A stretch of 64,000 nt of DNA from Candidatus Trichorickettsia mobilis (GCF_963422225.1 NZ_OY728607.1:992001-1056000); one strand, 5' to 3'. Shown: positions 47,955 to 58,103, numbered from the stretch's first letter. The notes: generated by a model not told the origin, from the letters alone. Made by a program: numbers and translations.

Positions 47955-48410
47955 ATGATCAAAGCAATCACCGCAATAATATTCTTTATCTTTTTTTCTT
48001 CTTGCAGCCGATCTGAAATTGACCAACAAAATAAAATCAAAGAGCACGCAATAAATGATGCTCGGAATGCCAATTCTGAGATTCATCAAGCTTACTTGCA
48101 ATGTTATGCTCTGAATCATCAAGACAAAAATGGTTGCGTAAAAGAACTGGCTAGTATAAATATTCAACAACAATGGAAAGACAATCATCATTATACTAAA
48201 GCTTTTCAATATGAAGCTGAGAAACTTGGCTTTGTTAAGTTTTTACGTAATCATGATTTGTATTGTGAGGCTATTGATTACAGTCCGGAGTTTGTTGCCA
48301 CTGCTAAAGCATATTTGATTACTTGCCGTAATGGTAATGATTATTTTATGCAGTTTGACTATTTTAAGAAAGAGTGGAAGCTGGTGAACGATAAAGAAAA
48401 AATTAAATAA
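47955..48410 (+). CDS. Small lipoprotein of unknown function
   Basis: The 151-residue protein has a lipoprotein signal peptide (MIKAITAIIFFIFFSSCSRS, lipobox FSSC with the modified Cys near residue 17). A polar mature domain follows with several cysteines (LQCYAL, NGCVKE, DLYCEA, LITCRNGNDYFMQF). The region around ATAKAYLITCRNGNDYFMQFDYFKKEW resembles short periplasmic beta proteins. No family is recognised. It ends nine bases before bioA in the same direction, so they are probably co-transcribed, though no functional link is evident. Confidence 0.8.
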   Translation: MIKAITAIIFFIFFSSCSRSEIDQQNKIKEHAINDARNANSEIHQAYLQCYALNHQDKNGCVKELASINIQQQWKDNHHYTKAFQYEAEKLGFVKFLRNHDLYCEAIDYSPEFVATAKAYLITCRNGNDYFMQFDYFKKEWKLVNDKEKIK

Positions 48411-48419
48411 AGAGTATTA

Positions 48420-49715
48420 ATGACCTTAAGCAGCCGTGATCGTGCCCTGATCTGGCATCCATTTACCCAAGAACAAACCGCAGAATTGCCAATAGTAATT
48501 ACTAAGGGGCAAGGGTCATATTTGTATGATGAGCATAATAATGCTTATTTAGATTTAATCTCCAGTTGGTGGGTGAATTTACATGGGCATGCCAATATTG
48601 CGATTGCCAATGCCATCCACCAACAAGCACTAAAGTTAGAGCATGTGATTTTTGCTGGATTTACTCATGAACCGGCCGTAGAACTTTGTGAACGCTTAAA
48701 AGCTTTGTTACCACCGCATTTAGCACGTTTCTTTTTTTCGGATAACGGTTCTACTGCGGTTGAAGTAGCAATGAAGATGGCATACCAATATTGGCAGAAT
48801 AAAGGTGATTTTAAGCGCAATAAATTTGTAAGCTTTGTTGGTGGGTATCACGGTGATACTTTTGGCGCCATGAATGTTGGAAGGCGTTCAGGATTCCATG
48901 ATCAGTTTCAGGAATTATTTTTTGAGAGTGTAACCATTAGCTACCCGAATACGTGGGATGGAGATGCAGAAGTAGAGCAGAAAGAGCATGAATCATTAAT
49001 GCAATTACAGCAGCTTCTTGTACAAGAGCACCAGCAGATAGCAGCTTTTATTGCTGAGCCATTGGTACAAGGAGCTGGCGGTATGCGGATGTGCCGGCCT
49101 TATTATTTAAAACAAGTAGTGAGCTTGCTGCGGGAATATAATATTTTAATCATCTTTGATGAAGTAATGACTGGTTTTGGTCGTACCGGAGCTAATTTTG
49201 CTTTTGAAATTGTAGGCTGCGTACCTGATTTTTTATGCCTGTCCAAAGGATTAACCGGAGGATTTTTACCACTCGCACTAACTATTACCAGCAATCATAT
49301 TTATGAAGCGTTCTTAAGTAATGACTTTAATACAGCCTTCGCTCATGGCCATTCTTATACAGCGAATCCCTTGGGATGCGCAGCAGCAAAGGCATCACTT
49401 GATTTGTTACTTACAACTAAAACACAATCTGCGATTCAAACTATTAATAGTTGCCATCTAAAATATTTACCAGATTTAATGCAACATTGTAAATTTTTAA
49501 AGAACTCAAGAGTGCGGGGAACGATAGCTGCATTTGAACTAGATACTAATTATGCTTATTCGATTAAGGATTTGAAGGAACAATTTTTAGCTAAAAGGTT
49601 GTTATTAAGACCATTAGAGAGTACTATTTATTTATTACCACCATACTCAATAACTGCTGATGAATTAAATGATGCTTATTTAAAAATAGCTAGCATAATT
49701 ACCAAGCATTTTTAA
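48420..49715 (+). CDS. bioA: Adenosylmethionine-8-amino-7-oxononanoate aminotransferase BioA
   Basis: The 431-residue class III PLP aminotransferase has the BioA N-terminal LIWHPFTQ and SSWWVNLHGHA. It also has SDNGSTAVEVAMKMA, the cofactor-aspartate motif IIFDEVMTGFGRTG and the Schiff-base lysine in LCLSKGLTGG. It converts KAPA to DAPA in biotin synthesis. No other biotin gene (bioB, C, D, F) is in the window, so either the rest lie elsewhere or the pathway is incomplete. Its 3' end overlaps yraN, on the opposite strand, by 17 bases. Confidence 0.93.
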   Translation: MTLSSRDRALIWHPFTQEQTAELPIVITKGQGSYLYDEHNNAYLDLISSWWVNLHGHANIAIANAIHQQALKLEHVIFAGFTHEPAVELCERLKALLPPHLARFFFSDNGSTAVEVAMKMAYQYWQNKGDFKRNKFVSFVGGYHGDTFGAMNVGRRSGFHDQFQELFFESVTISYPNTWDGDAEVEQKEHESLMQLQQLLVQEHQQIAAFIAEPLVQGAGGMRMCRPYYLKQVVSLLREYNILIIFDEVMTGFGRTGANFAFEIVGCVPDFLCLSKGLTGGFLPLALTITSNHIYEAFLSNDFNTAFAHGHSYTANPLGCAAAKASLDLLLTTKTQSAIQTINSCHLKYLPDLMQHCKFLKNSRVRGTIAAFELDTNYAYSIKDLKEQFLAKRLLLRPLESTIYLLPPYSITADELNDAYLKIASIITKHF

Positions 49716-50037
49716 TAATTATCGGTAATTTATACGGTCTGACAATCGCCAGATCAAATCGAATTTGATAATACTGATATTTTGGATGACGTGCTAGGAA
49801 GGCTTCAGCAGCTCTAGTAATTCTTTTTTGTTGTTGATGATGTAATATTTTATCATAATCACCATCTGTACTTCTAGCTTTGACCTCAATAAATACAATA
49901 TTTTTGCCGCGTAATGCTATTAAATCAATTTCTCCGGCGCAATTTCTCATTCGGTGTTGTAAGATTTGATAAAATTTCAGTTTATAAAGAAGAATAATGA
50001 AATATTCAGCTGCTAGTCCAAAATAATAATGCTTCAT
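49699..50037 (-). CDS. yraN: YraN/UPF0102 family endonuclease-like protein
   Basis: The 112-residue protein has the PD-(D/E)xK nuclease-like core motif GEIDLIALRGKNIVFIEVKAR (residues about 34-54), with the usual N-terminal GLAAEYFIILLYKLKFYQIL helix. It belongs to the conserved UPF0102 family, thought to act on nucleic acids such as Holliday junction-like structures; the true role is unsettled. It is convergent with bioA and overlaps its end by 17 bases. Confidence 0.93.
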   Translation of the reverse strand: MKHYYFGLAAEYFIILLYKLKFYQILQHRMRNCAGEIDLIALRGKNIVFIEVKARSTDGDYDKILHHQQQKRITRAAEAFLARHPKYQYYQIRFDLAIVRPYKLPIIIKNAW

Positions 50038-50070
50038 TTATTCATAAATTTAACGAGTATATAGTAATGC

Positions 50071-51330
50071 CTAGTCTTTAACCAGAGCTCTGATAACATG
50101 ACGCATGTAATAGATAATAATCAGGAACAAGCTGGAAGTAGTCATGATATAAAATGCTGGAGCATAAAAGAGTCCTGTAATCTCTACCAGCCAACGAGAA
50201 ATAATAGCTGAGGTGCCACCAAACATTGCGATTCCTAAATTATAACTAAATGCTACCCCAGAGTATCTTTGTTCAGGTTTAAATAGAGAAATAACAAAAA
50301 TATATGCAGTACCGGCTATGCCCCCTCCCAACATCCCTAAAACAGTTAGAGCCAGAATTTGTTTCCACGGTGTAATTGCAGACATGAATAATAAAGTCGG
50401 TAGAGCAAAAAGTAAGATTGCGATACTGGATAACACTATCATTTTAAACTTGCCGATCCTATCGGCTATCGCCCCTGATATTGGTAACGCGATCATTAAT
50501 ACCACTGAAGCATAAGATAAATACATTAACGCAGTGGTATTATCCAGATGCAATACATTAAGATAGAAGACATTTACATAAGTTTTTACTAAATATACTA
50601 CGCTACTGGCAACACCACCTAAGCAAAAGGTAATGATCATTGCTGGCCAAGCTGTTTTTATTACATTAGAAAATGGTGCTTTTAAAGTCTGCTTTTTCTT
50701 AGCGAGTAATTTAAAAATTGGAGTTTCAGATACTTTAAGACGTAAATATAATCCAACAATCCCCATACATCCACCTAATATAAAAGCGAATCGCCATGCA
50801 AAATCAATGTGAGAAAAATATTGTTCTATCATTATTCCAATAAAAGAAGCAATTAAAGTGCCGGTAATGTTAGAACCATGCACTAATCCAGTAGTAAAAC
50901 CTGGTTTTAAATTGCGATAATGTTCCAGAATGAAAATTGCAGTACCAGCTCCTTCGCCACTAATACATAATCCCTGGATCAGGCGTAGAATTACTAATAA
51001 TAGCGGTGCGTAATAGCCAATATCTTGATATCCAGGTATCAGTCCCATAGTAAAGGTAGGAATAGTCATGCCTAGCATGGAGATGATTAATGCAACACGT
51101 CTCCCATACCTATCACCAATATAACCAAAAAATATACCACCAATAGGACGAGTTACAAAGCCGACAGCGAAGACGGCTAAACTAGATAAAGTTTGTATAA
51201 ATTCTGATTCTCCAGGAAAAAATGTACGACCAATCGTTGACGCAAACACTGAATATACTGTGAAATCATAATATTCCAATATATTGCCTGAGATAGCGGC
51301 TAAGAAAACAGATTTTGTTTTGCTCATCAA
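50071..51330 (-). CDS. MFS transporter of the metabolite:H+ symporter family (ProP-like)
   Basis: The 419-residue 12-helix transporter has the MHS-family N-terminus GNILEYYDFTVYSVFASTIGRTFFP. The MFS motif GYIGDRYGRRVALIISM lies between helices 2 and 3. The family includes ProP (proline/betaine) and ShiA-type transporters. Its position directly downstream of putA suggests proline uptake, which would feed PutA. That pairing is an inference. Confidence 0.88.
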   Translation of the reverse strand: MMSKTKSVFLAAISGNILEYYDFTVYSVFASTIGRTFFPGESEFIQTLSSLAVFAVGFVTRPIGGIFFGYIGDRYGRRVALIISMLGMTIPTFTMGLIPGYQDIGYYAPLLLVILRLIQGLCISGEGAGTAIFILEHYRNLKPGFTTGLVHGSNITGTLIASFIGIMIEQYFSHIDFAWRFAFILGGCMGIVGLYLRLKVSETPIFKLLAKKKQTLKAPFSNVIKTAWPAMIITFCLGGVASSVVYLVKTYVNVFYLNVLHLDNTTALMYLSYASVVLMIALPISGAIADRIGKFKMIVLSSIAILLFALPTLLFMSAITPWKQILALTVLGMLGGGIAGTAYIFVISLFKPEQRYSGVAFSYNLGIAMFGGTSAIISRWLVEITGLFYAPAFYIMTTSSLFLIIIYYMRHVIRALVKD

Positions 51331-51369
51331 GTAGCTATATAGTTAAATAATATAAATTATAATTCTGAA

Positions 51370-51468
51370 GTTATTATGGATATACGAAGATCTTAATCTG
51401 CGAAGTGTTAGGAGTCACAGAATCGAGTCGTCTAATGACGCATAATTCGCAAATTTTTACTGAGTATA
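51370..51468. repeat. Decayed family E element at the putA 3' end
   Basis: CGAAGATCTTAATCTGCGAAGTGTTAGGAG and CATAATTCGCAAATTTTTACTGAGTATATC are remnants of family E arms and ends (compare CGAGTATAC at 7.02 kb and ACGAGTATAT at 4.86 kb). The conserved core is largely lost. It ends directly at the putA stop codon. Confidence 0.6.
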
Positions 51469-54400
51469 TCAGTTTTTATTTAATAATTCAATATTTCCGC
51501 CTACCGCAGTTAAATTAATTGTTATGGTTCTCTCAGTAATAAATCTTAATAAGTAATGTGGCCCCCCAGCCTTAAAGCCAGTACCTGATTTATTTTCCCC
51601 ACCAAAAGGTTGAGATTCAACTTTAGCTCCTATTATCGAACGATTAGCGTAAATATTACCAACACGTATTTTGGTGCAGATATATTCAATTTTGCGTTCT
51701 ATCCGTGAATGAATACCAAAAGTTAAGCCAAAACCACAAGCATTGATTTCATCTAATACTGCGTCTAATTCATTAGCCTTATAACGGACGACATGTAATA
51801 TAGAACCAAATTTTTCCTCTGGTATATCATTAATTGAGGTAATTTCTATAATATGAGGGTAGAAAAAATAGCCATCCTGTTGCTGTCCAACTTGTGGATG
51901 ATGAGCAACTAAGTTGAAACCTTTATCAATCATATTTTTTACATGCTCATTTAAAGCCAATAGCGATTGTTTATCAATCACTGGACCAATATCAGTAGCA
52001 AAATTACTAGGATCTGCGATGGTCAACATAGCCATCGCATCTTTAATCATCTTCAGCAGCGGTTCATATATTTCATCTTGAATATAAATTATTCTCAGTG
52101 CTGAACATCTTTGACCACTTGAGCCAAAAGCTGAATTTAATACATCATCTGTAACTTGTTCAAGCAAAGCAGAACTATCAACAATCATTGCATTTTGACC
52201 GCCGGTTTCTGCAATAAATGGTACTATTCCATTGGTACGTGCTGCTAGGTTTAAATTAATGATTCTTGCAGTAGCGGTAGAGCCGGTAAACACCACTCCA
52301 GAGATGCGTTCATCGCTGATTATGTATTTGCTAATATCACTACCTGAGGCAATAATAAGATGTAAAGCTGATGTAGGCACTCCAGCCTGATGCATTAATT
52401 TTACAGCAATGCTTGCAATTACTGGAGTTTGCTCTGCTGGTTTTGCAATTACGCTATTACCGGTTACTAGTGCAGCTGCTATTTGTCCGGTAAAAATTGC
52501 TAATGGAAAATTCCATGGGCTAATACAAAGAAAAATGCCTCGTGGATGCAGTGTCAGCATATTACTTTCACCAGTAGGAGAAGGTAATGTTAAACCTGAA
52601 AATAATATCTCTGCTTGATTAGCATAATACCGACAAAAATCAATAGCTTCCACTACTTCAGCAATAGCATCTTTTATTGTTTTTCCAGCCTCTTCTATTA
52701 ATAATGCATATAAATAAAACTTATTTTCTTCATAAAGATCAGCAATTTTTCGCAAAATATCGGCTCGAAGCTTAATGTCATATTTTGACCATTGGTTAAA
52801 ACCATTAGCAGCACTTAACGCTACCATACTGATCTCAGTAGTGGTTGCTCGAGAAATATCAACAAATTTTTTCAATGATTTTGCTGGAGTTGAACGAGTA
52901 GTCACTGTAGCACTGGTTAGTATTTTACCATCTATGATAGAGCTAACCTGATGTTCTTGCCCATAAAAACCACTTACTGCTTGGTAGATATTATGATAAT
53001 CAGCTTGATAGCCTAATTCGTAACCGATGGGGTTCTCTCTATTGGGATAGATATCCTTTGGCAATATTATAGGTTGATCATCAGTGTTATGTAAATGCTT
53101 TACATGTTCATATAAATTATATGCCAGTTTTGCTGATGGCGTTGCAGCATTCTTTACTTGATTAACAAAACAGCTATTAGCGCCATTTTCTAACATTCTA
53201 CGCATTAAATATGCCAGTAAGTCATTCATTTTACCAATTGGTGCATATATTCTTACTGGATGATTTTTGTTCAATGTATTATGTAAAGCTTTGCCCATAC
53301 CATGTAATTTTTGAAATTCAAAAGCCTGGCCTTGTGCAAGTTCGATAATGGTAGCTGCGGTTAAAGCATTATGGGTAGCAAATTGTGGAAATATATATTG
53401 GCCATGCTCTAACATCTTTTTTGCACAAGCAATATAGCTAGCATCGGTATATTCTTTTTTAGTGAATACTGGATAGAATTTTAAACCTTGTTCTTGTGCT
53501 TGCTTAATTTCCAGATCCCAGTATGCCCCTTTTACTAATCTTATTGGAATTTGCCTATCTTGTGTTTTGGCAACTGCAATAATCTCATCCAATACCTTGT
53601 ATGCCCTAGTTTGATAGGCTTGTAATACTAAACCTATGCCATTGAAGTTTTTAAATGAGTGGTCATTAATGATCTGTAAAATCGTATATAAATAAATATC
53701 CAGCCTTTTTGCTTCTTCTGCATCAAAAGTAATGGTTAAATTATTATCTCTAACTTTTTTAACTAAAGTAATTAACTTTGGTAGCAGGTAATTATCGATG
53801 TCATGTTTTTTGCTAAACTCAAATCGTGGATAAAGTGCTGTAAGCTTTACTGATAAATTTGGTTGATGCCAGAGATCGACATTGGGATTAAAAGAGTTGC
53901 TTGCAGCTATTTGTTCAATCGCTGTAAGATATTGATTATAATATTCTTCTGCCTGTTCTAAAGTGTGAGCTGATTCACCCAATAAATCAAATGCAAATCT
54001 ATTATTAGGGTAGTTTTTTATGGAAGCCAAGGCAAGAGGTACATCATGGCCAAAGATAAACTCTTTCCCTAAAAATTCAATTGCACGTTTTAAAATAGTT
54101 AAGAATACTGGTTGGCTAATATTATTAACCATATTAGTTAAAACGTTGTTGATACTAGCCATGTCAGCTAGTTTACCTGAAATATATAAACCATAAGCTA
54201 CAAAACCTGCCTTAACCGATTTTGATTTATTTAAATGAAGTTGCCAGTTTTTGTCGGCTAATTTATCAATTACTAATGCTGCTGCAATTTCTTTGTCAGG
54301 TATACGTAACAACCCTTCAGCCAGACACATGATTGCTACACCTTCAGCTGTCGACAAGCTAAACTGTTGAATGAATTCTTCGATACCAAATTCATGATCT

Positions 54401-54528
54401 TGTCTGATGGTACTAATTAATTGTTGAGCTGAATTAATGACTGCTTCTTGGTTGGCAGCAGACAATTTAATAGCTGGCAGCAATATATTAATTATATCTT
54501 TTTCGTTCTCTAAACTAGTGACAAGCAT
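51469..54528 (-). CDS. putA: Bifunctional proline dehydrogenase / delta-1-pyrroline-5-carboxylate dehydrogenase PutA
   Basis: The 1019-residue protein has an N-terminal helical part and a FAD-dependent PRODH barrel (about 150-470, containing FDAEEAKRLDIYL, IRLVKGAYWD and RIYAPIGKMNDLLAYLMRRMLENGANS). An aldehyde dehydrogenase domain follows (about 530-1000), with catalytic Glu in FIAETGGQNAM and nucleophile Cys in GSSGQRCSALR. It oxidises proline to glutamate. The ribbon-helix-helix DNA-binding domain of enteric PutA is absent. An IS5-like element sits 12 bp upstream of the start codon, in its promoter region. Confidence 0.96.
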   Translation of the reverse strand: MLVTSLENEKDIINILLPAIKLSAANQEAVINSAQQLISTIRQDHEFGIEEFIQQFSLSTAEGVAIMCLAEGLLRIPDKEIAAALVIDKLADKNWQLHLNKSKSVKAGFVAYGLYISGKLADMASINNVLTNMVNNISQPVFLTILKRAIEFLGKEFIFGHDVPLALASIKNYPNNRFAFDLLGESAHTLEQAEEYYNQYLTAIEQIAASNSFNPNVDLWHQPNLSVKLTALYPRFEFSKKHDIDNYLLPKLITLVKKVRDNNLTITFDAEEAKRLDIYLYTILQIINDHSFKNFNGIGLVLQAYQTRAYKVLDEIIAVAKTQDRQIPIRLVKGAYWDLEIKQAQEQGLKFYPVFTKKEYTDASYIACAKKMLEHGQYIFPQFATHNALTAATIIELAQGQAFEFQKLHGMGKALHNTLNKNHPVRIYAPIGKMNDLLAYLMRRMLENGANSCFVNQVKNAATPSAKLAYNLYEHVKHLHNTDDQPIILPKDIYPNRENPIGYELGYQADYHNIYQAVSGFYGQEHQVSSIIDGKILTSATVTTRSTPAKSLKKFVDISRATTTEISMVALSAANGFNQWSKYDIKLRADILRKIADLYEENKFYLYALLIEEAGKTIKDAIAEVVEAIDFCRYYANQAEILFSGLTLPSPTGESNMLTLHPRGIFLCISPWNFPLAIFTGQIAAALVTGNSVIAKPAEQTPVIASIAVKLMHQAGVPTSALHLIIASGSDISKYIISDERISGVVFTGSTATARIINLNLAARTNGIVPFIAETGGQNAMIVDSSALLEQVTDDVLNSAFGSSGQRCSALRIIYIQDEIYEPLLKMIKDAMAMLTIADPSNFATDIGPVIDKQSLLALNEHVKNMIDKGFNLVAHHPQVGQQQDGYFFYPHIIEITSINDIPEEKFGSILHVVRYKANELDAVLDEINACGFGLTFGIHSRIERKIEYICTKIRVGNIYANRSIIGAKVESQPFGGENKSGTGFKAGGPHYLLRFITERTITINLTAVGGNIELLNKN

Positions 54529-54540
54529 GATTATTTATTA

Positions 54541-55446
54541 GACCTCTTTCGAAACTGGACTAAATATGTTATAAAGTCGAATTTACTTAATTTAGAACTA
54601 TATGAGATATAAAAATTTAAGCATTTTATCGGAAGAGCATTTTAGAAGATTAACAGGGGTAAGAAATAGTACATTTGAAAAGATGGTAGGGATTTTAAAG
54701 ACAGAGAAACAAATAAATAGGAGGTACCAAGGTGGCAGAAGAGCTAGTCTTAGTATGGAAGACAGCCTATTAATGACACTTGAATATTTAAGGGAATACC
54801 GTACCTATTTTCATATAGCTAAGAATTATGGAGTTAGCGAAAGCAGTGCATTTAAAACAATTCGTTTTGTTGAAGACACTCTAATAAAACATCCGGATTT
54901 TGCTCTTCCAGGTAAGAAGGCTCTAGTTAAAAGCGGTATGGAGTATGAATTAGTTTTAATAGATGCTACAGAAAGCCCTATAGAGCGACCCCAAAAAAAC
55001 AGAAATACTATTACTCAGGTAAAAAGAAAAGACATACGTTAAAGACTCAAATAGTAGTAGATAAGAAAAGCAAACGAGTCATATGCACTTCTTTTTCCAA
55101 TGGTAAGCGTCATGATTTTAAATTATTTAAAGAATCAAGAACCCATATACTGCCTGAGGTTAAAGTGATTACTGATACTGGTTATCAAGGCTTACAGAAG
55201 ATTCATACAAATTCTGAGCTACCAAAGAAAAAGAGTAAAAAGAATGCTTTAACTAAAGAAGATAAGAAAAATAATAGAAGTTTAGCAAGTGACAGAGTAT
55301 TAAATGAAAATGTTATCGGTGATAAATTATGTTAAAGCGTTTTAAAATAATTGCATCGAAATAGACGCAAAAGATTTGGTCTTAGGTTCAATTTAATTGC
55401 TGGTTTATATAATTGGGAGCTTGGTAAATGAGTTTCGAAAGAGGTC
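54541..55446 (+). mobile_element. IS5-family (IS427-like) insertion sequence, degenerate
   Basis: The 906-bp element is bounded by perfect 16-bp inverted repeats GACCTCTTTCGAAACT (54541-54556 and complement 55431-55446), with TA on both sides. It holds a two-frame transposase whose second frame is damaged. The ends match those of the short elements at 43.1, 23.9 and (partly) 34.1 kb. It lies between putA and the second MHS transporter gene and could affect putA expression. Confidence 0.85.
54602..55429 (+). pseudogene. IS5-family transposase, two frames plus decay
   Basis: The first frame (146 codons to 55042) has an HTH_Tnp_4-like N-terminus (FRRLTGVRNSTFEKMVGIL) and MEDSLLMTLEYLREYRTYFHIAKNYGVSESSAF, with IDATESPIERP containing the first Asp. 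A shift at the CCCCAAAAAAAC slippery site would continue into a frame reading QKYYYSGKKKRHTLKTQIVVDK...VITDTGYQGL (second Asp), typical of programmed frameshifting in this IS group. That frame meets a TAA at about 55333. Only remnants of the C-terminal part (RRKRFGLRFNLIAGLYNWEL) follow, after a further frame change, so the gene is dead. Confidence 0.82.
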
Positions 55447-55478
55447 TATTTAATAAATTTTTTAAATTACTAATAGTG

Positions 55479-55545
55479 GTCATCCCGAACTTGTTTTGGG
55501 ATTTTATGAAGTCCTGCTGAGATCCCGAAACAAGTTCAGGATGAC
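55479..55545. repeat. 67-bp palindrome of the GTCATCCCGAAC family
   Basis: It starts GTCATCCCGAACTTG and ends CAAGTTCAGGATGAC, with arms of about 25 bp carrying two mismatches around a 17-nt loop TTATGAAGTCCTGCTGA. This is the same design as at 12431-12497. It lies just downstream of the IS5-like element, before the MHS transporter stop. Confidence 0.85.
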
Positions 55546-55651
55546 CCATTGCGTTCGGTATGACATCGTGTATTTGAGAGCATAGCTATAATATTTAATA
55601 GCGTTTATTTGAATGCGTTTTTAAATAAAATCAAACACCCATAATATAAGT

Positions 55652-57001
55652 TCACCTGCTATACTCTGAAGCTATTTGCCCTTTTCCATCTGCAAACACC
55701 TTACCAGCACCAGGTTTTTTGGTAGATTCATCAATAATGGACTCCATAGAACGGTCTTTATAAAAATATAAAGCTATCAGGCTCATCACTGCACAACCAA
55801 CTATATAATAGATGCAAGAAGTAAATTTACCGGTATGATACACCAGAAGTCCAAGTGCGTACGGGGTTGTTCCGCCAAATAGGCTGACAGCGGTATTATA
55901 CGAGACAGATAAAGCAGTGTTTCTGACATTAGTCGGATAAAACTCTGCTTGCAGAGCTGGTTCTGGTCCGATATAAGCTGCTGCTAAAATTGATAAAATA
56001 ATCTGAGCCACGATTACAGCGGCGAAATCACCGGTTTCACAAATATTGATTAAAGTCGGAGTAGCTATAATAATAATAATTAAGACAATGGCAAAAATCT
56101 TCTTGCGGCCAATTAAATCTGATAAATAGCCAGTGAGTAAAGTTACAAAAGCCATAATAATGTAACAGACATTTACTAAACTAGTGACATCACTCTCTGA
56201 AAAATGTCTATTTATTTGTAAATAAGACATTAAATAAATTGCCTGCAAATAAAATATCACTGATCCTGTAGAATTAATTAAAATTGAGACTAGCATATCA
56301 GTCCAGTGTTTTTTGAACACTTGTTTAAGAGGAGAGCGTATGATATTACCACTATCTTTGATTTGTTCAAAAAGAGGAGTTTCTTCGGTATAATTTTTTA
56401 TGTAAAAACCAGCAAACATAATTAAAACACCTACTAAAAAAGGTAAGCGCCAACCCCACTCTTCAAATTGCTCAACAGATAATGTTGATTTTACGATATA
56501 AGATGCAGTAGAACCTAACAAGATGCCGACACAGATACCAGACATTGCAATGCTACCAGTAAAACCACGGTGCTTTTTTGTCGTATGTTCAATAACAAAA
56601 GAAATTGAACCAGTTAATGCTCCACCCATTGATAATCCTTGTAACATACGGACGCAGATCATTAGGGTAGTAGCAGTAACACCTATACTATCATAAGTTG
56701 GGAGGAGTCCCATAATGACTGTAGGAATAGACATACACACCACTGCGGCACTAAGAGCAGCTCTACGACCAAAGCGATCGCCTAATATTCCAAAGAAGAT
56801 GCCACCTATTGGTCGCATCAGGTAGCCAATGGCAAAAGCTAGGAACGCATGTAATAAAGAAGCGCTGGGGTCGGCATCAGGAAAAAATTTTTGTCCTATA
56901 ATTGGAGCAAAATGCCCAAACAAGGCATAATCATACCACTCAAACGTATTAGCAATCCCGCTTGATAATATTAATCTACGTGTATTCATTACTTTTGTCA
57001 T
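55652..57001 (-). CDS. MFS transporter, metabolite:H+ symporter family
   Basis: The 449-residue 12-helix protein has MHS-family features: [27 protein letters not shown] at the start and [17 protein letters not shown] as the loop 2-3 motif. It is related to but distinct from the 419-residue copy at 50.1 kb. Likely substrates are proline, betaine or organic acids. It starts inside the end of the EamA gene (26-base overlap; 14 bases if Met5 is the start), implying co-translation. Confidence 0.88.
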   Translation of the reverse strand: MTKVMNTRRLILSSGIANTFEWYDYALFGHFAPIIGQKFFPDADPSASLLHAFLAFAIGYLMRPIGGIFFGILGDRFGRRAALSAAVVCMSIPTVIMGLLPTYDSIGVTATTLMICVRMLQGLSMGGALTGSISFVIEHTTKKHRGFTGSIAMSGICVGILLGSTASYIVKSTLSVEQFEEWGWRLPFLVGVLIMFAGFYIKNYTEETPLFEQIKDSGNIIRSPLKQVFKKHWTDMLVSILINSTGSVIFYLQAIYLMSYLQINRHFSESDVTSLVNVCYIIMAFVTLLTGYLSDLIGRKKIFAIVLIIIIIATPTLINICETGDFAAVIVAQIILSILAAAYIGPEPALQAEFYPTNVRNTALSVSYNTAVSLFGGTTPYALGLLVYHTGKFTSCIYYIVGCAVMSLIALYFYKDRSMESIIDESTKKPGAGKVFADGKGQIASEYSR

Positions 57002-57887
57002 CTACTTCTGTGGTACTTTTCTGGGTTATTATTTTTTTCTCGGAATAAACTATAAATAATGTTGATGGAATGACAATCAAAGCGCCATAAATAGTGCTTT
57101 GTTCTGGTAATTCTTTGAAAATAAAAAATGCTGCAAGCGCAGAAAATATTAACTCAAAATACCGATAAGGTGCGACGGCCGTCGCATCTATCAGCTTAAA
57201 TGCTTTTAACAGAAAGAATAAAATTAAATTTGCGCTCATGCCTAATATAAAAAGTAAAGATACTTCCAGAATAGTTGGGGTTTGCCAATATAAAGCTGCT
57301 GGAGGTGCTGAGAGTATAGCAGTAATTAACGCTGAATAAAATAACATACTGATCATTGACTCTTTAATTACAAACCTTTTGTTAATAATATCTAACATTG
57401 CAAAAGCAACAGCCGCTGCTACAAATATCAATATTTTGGGATCAAAGTCTGATGCATGTGGCTTCAGGGTAACCACTATTCCTAAAAATCCGATGATAGT
57501 AACAACCCATCTTTGCCAAATTATATTTTCACTAAGGAAAAAAACAGCCAATACCAAGGTAAACAGAGGTATAGCAAAGCTTATGACGGTACCAGTTGTA
57601 ATCGGTGCTATAGTTAATCCATAAGTCCATGATGTCATACCAAAGAATAGCAAAACTCCGCGTATTATGTGGATAAAAGGATTGCTGGTCTTCAAGGTAT
57701 CTTTACCATAATACCAGATAAAAGGTATGAGGGTGATTGTACTGAAGAAAAATCGAAAGAATGCCACTTCAAAACTTGGCAAACGCAAACCGGCATATTT
57801 TGAAATTACGTCATTTAAGGTACTACTAACTAAACTTAAAATAAACCATCCAATACCGATAAAATAAATACGTAATTTGTCATTCAT
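56976..57887 (-). CDS. EamA/DMT-family transporter
   Basis: The 303-residue protein has ten predicted helices arranged as two five-helix EamA repeats ([29 protein letters not shown] in the first, [26 protein letters not shown] in the second). Rickettsiales carry several such transporters; some move S-adenosylmethionine, but the substrate here is not determined. It is upstream of and overlaps the MFS gene. Confidence 0.88.
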   Translation of the reverse strand: MNDKLRIYFIGIGWFILSLVSSTLNDVISKYAGLRLPSFEVAFFRFFFSTITLIPFIWYYGKDTLKTSNPFIHIIRGVLLFFGMTSWTYGLTIAPITTGTVISFAIPLFTLVLAVFFLSENIIWQRWVVTIIGFLGIVVTLKPHASDFDPKILIFVAAAVAFAMLDIINKRFVIKESMISMLFYSALITAILSAPPAALYWQTPTILEVSLLFILGMSANLILFFLLKAFKLIDATAVAPYRYFELIFSALAAFFIFKELPEQSTIYGALIVIPSTLFIVYSEKKIITQKSTTEVDDKSNEYT

Positions 57888-58026
57888 ATTGCCTCACGTA
57901 AACTATAGTTCGACAGAAAATACATTTATTTCTCAAAAATAGCAAAAAAGTTTTTTGTAAATTAAGTGATTGTGGCAATTATCACACTGAGATTAACCTT
58001 CAAGCAATTATTGACTAGTATTACAA

Positions 58027-58103
58027 TACTGATTAGACATAAGTTCGTATATAATGCAGAAGCATATTTAAGTACTAAATAAAAGGGTTAAGGATACTAG
58101 GTT
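58027..58103 (+). promoter_or_regulatory. Putative promoter and ribosome site of the outer-membrane protein gene
   Basis: A perfect TATAAT lies at 58050-58055, but the -35 region 17 bp upstream (TACTGA) is weak. A dyad AGTATT-AC-AATACT sits at 58017-58030, overlapping the -35 area, and could bind a regulator. AAGGA at 58090-58094 is nine bases before the ATG, a good ribosome site. Confidence 0.35.

Noticed and set aside
47762..48073. Minus-strand open frame with a basic C-terminus over the GC-rich patch
   Set aside because: It overlaps the lipoprotein gene on the opposite strand, has no recognisable domain, and its basic composition reflects the GC-rich patch.
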